This document shows positions 63,775 through 64,000 of a DNA stretch of 64,000 bases, piece by piece. Below the pieces are notes generated by a model that searched no databases, had not been told where the DNA came from, and was given only the letters and a program-made list of their open reading frames with translations. The stretch covers positions 59,192,907-59,256,906 of the forward strand of contig OZ020616.1 in NCBI GenBank assembly GCA_963971575.1, written 5' to 3'. Source of the stretch: Liopterus haemorrhoidalis (lineage: Eukaryota > Arthropoda > Insecta > Coleoptera > Dytiscidae). A program made the translations under genes and the position numbers. Numbering within the stretch: position 1 is the stretch's first letter; every line of letters starts with the position of its first letter.

Positions 63775-64000
63775 CTCTGACTGGCATCTTGGGGCTTTAA
63801 TTCTTGCACCAAAAGTCGCCCTGATTTTGATTTATCCAGCGTTGTACCAGTCTCTTCAAACTTTTTAACCCAATGTCGAATGAGAGGAATGCTTGGCGCA
63901 TCATTTAAGTGGCGAAAACCTCGAATACTGCAGAATTTTCTACGCGCTACAGTCGCCGAATCACCGTTTTTGTAAAACTCTCGCACGCATAACGCGCGGT
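63775..64000 (-). pseudogene. Tc1/mariner-type transposase, internally deleted, runs off the window
   Basis: On the minus strand from the window edge: ALCVREFYKNGDSATVARRK, FCSIRGFRHLNDAPSIPLIR, then KFEETGTTLDKSKSGR joined directly to LLVQELKPQDASQRK. Compared with 12,456-12,887 the stretch between SGR and LVQELK (about 56 residues) is missing. This is a second, independent internal deletion in the same transposase family. Its start lies beyond the window. Confidence 0.85.

Noticed and set aside
1..64000. LTR retrotransposon or endogenous virus
   Set aside because: I looked for protease, integrase, RNase H-RT order typical of Gag-Pol and for paired LTRs. The only reverse transcriptases are of non-LTR type.

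Overview
This is insect nuclear DNA (order not resolved). It is strongly AT-rich, has no bacterial-type operons, and is packed with insect-type mobile elements: Tc1/mariner relatives with TA duplications, Jockey/I-type and RTE-type LINE remnants with A-rich tails, tRNA-derived SINEs, a TTAA-flanked piggyBac-like MITE, Helitron-like ends and many foldback elements. One spliced host gene is readable. Most long open frames are chance frames or dead transposon proteins.

The host gene runs from about 30,955 to 38,844 on the + strand. It has a TATA box, an arthropod TCAGT initiator, a short signal-peptide exon, a 6.3-kb intron stuffed with nested repeats, a Pro/Glu/Gln-rich second exon, a 0.9-kb intron holding a ~570-bp near-perfect palindrome, and a last exon. 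The predicted product is a secreted protein of 193 residues that resembles insect cuticle or extracellular-matrix proteins rich in Tyr-Gly-Pro-Pro.

Region by region. 1-9.9 kb: repeat families A, B and D, Helitron-like ends, a 5'-truncated LINE tail and two mariner-type relics, one inserted inside a family A repeat. 10-19.2 kb: a Jockey-like reverse transcriptase fragment, an internally deleted transposon inside a Helitron-like element, two head-to-head mariner fragments, two more LINE relics and a 170-bp-armed inverted repeat. 20-28 kb: family A copies, one split by a TTAA MITE and one by a foldback element, plus a full-length dead mariner that carries a SINE. 28.3-30.6 kb: a GTGTG-rich minisatellite, a repeat with a 31-codon frame, and a CACTA-like transposon sitting in a family D repeat. 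31-39 kb: the host gene. 39-50 kb: foldback elements, a SINE, a nested family B copy and a LINE with RNase H. 50.3-51.8 kb: a ~150-bp satellite with alternating subtypes. 52-64 kb: more repeats, a THAP-like exon, a pogo-like MITE, and a truncated transposase at the right edge.

The repeats explain each other. Uninterrupted paralogues inside the window act as empty sites and fix insertion points and target duplications. The most unusual pattern is family B (~1-1.5 kb). It has hairpins at both ends, a TGTC microsatellite near its start, and a central tRNA-like module with Pol III A and B boxes that differs between copies much more than the flanks do. Families A and C end in related 3' sequences and also carry GACA or CA microsatellites, so the three may be one superfamily of microsatellite-bearing non-autonomous elements.

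All family assignments come from reading the sequence. No database search was possible.
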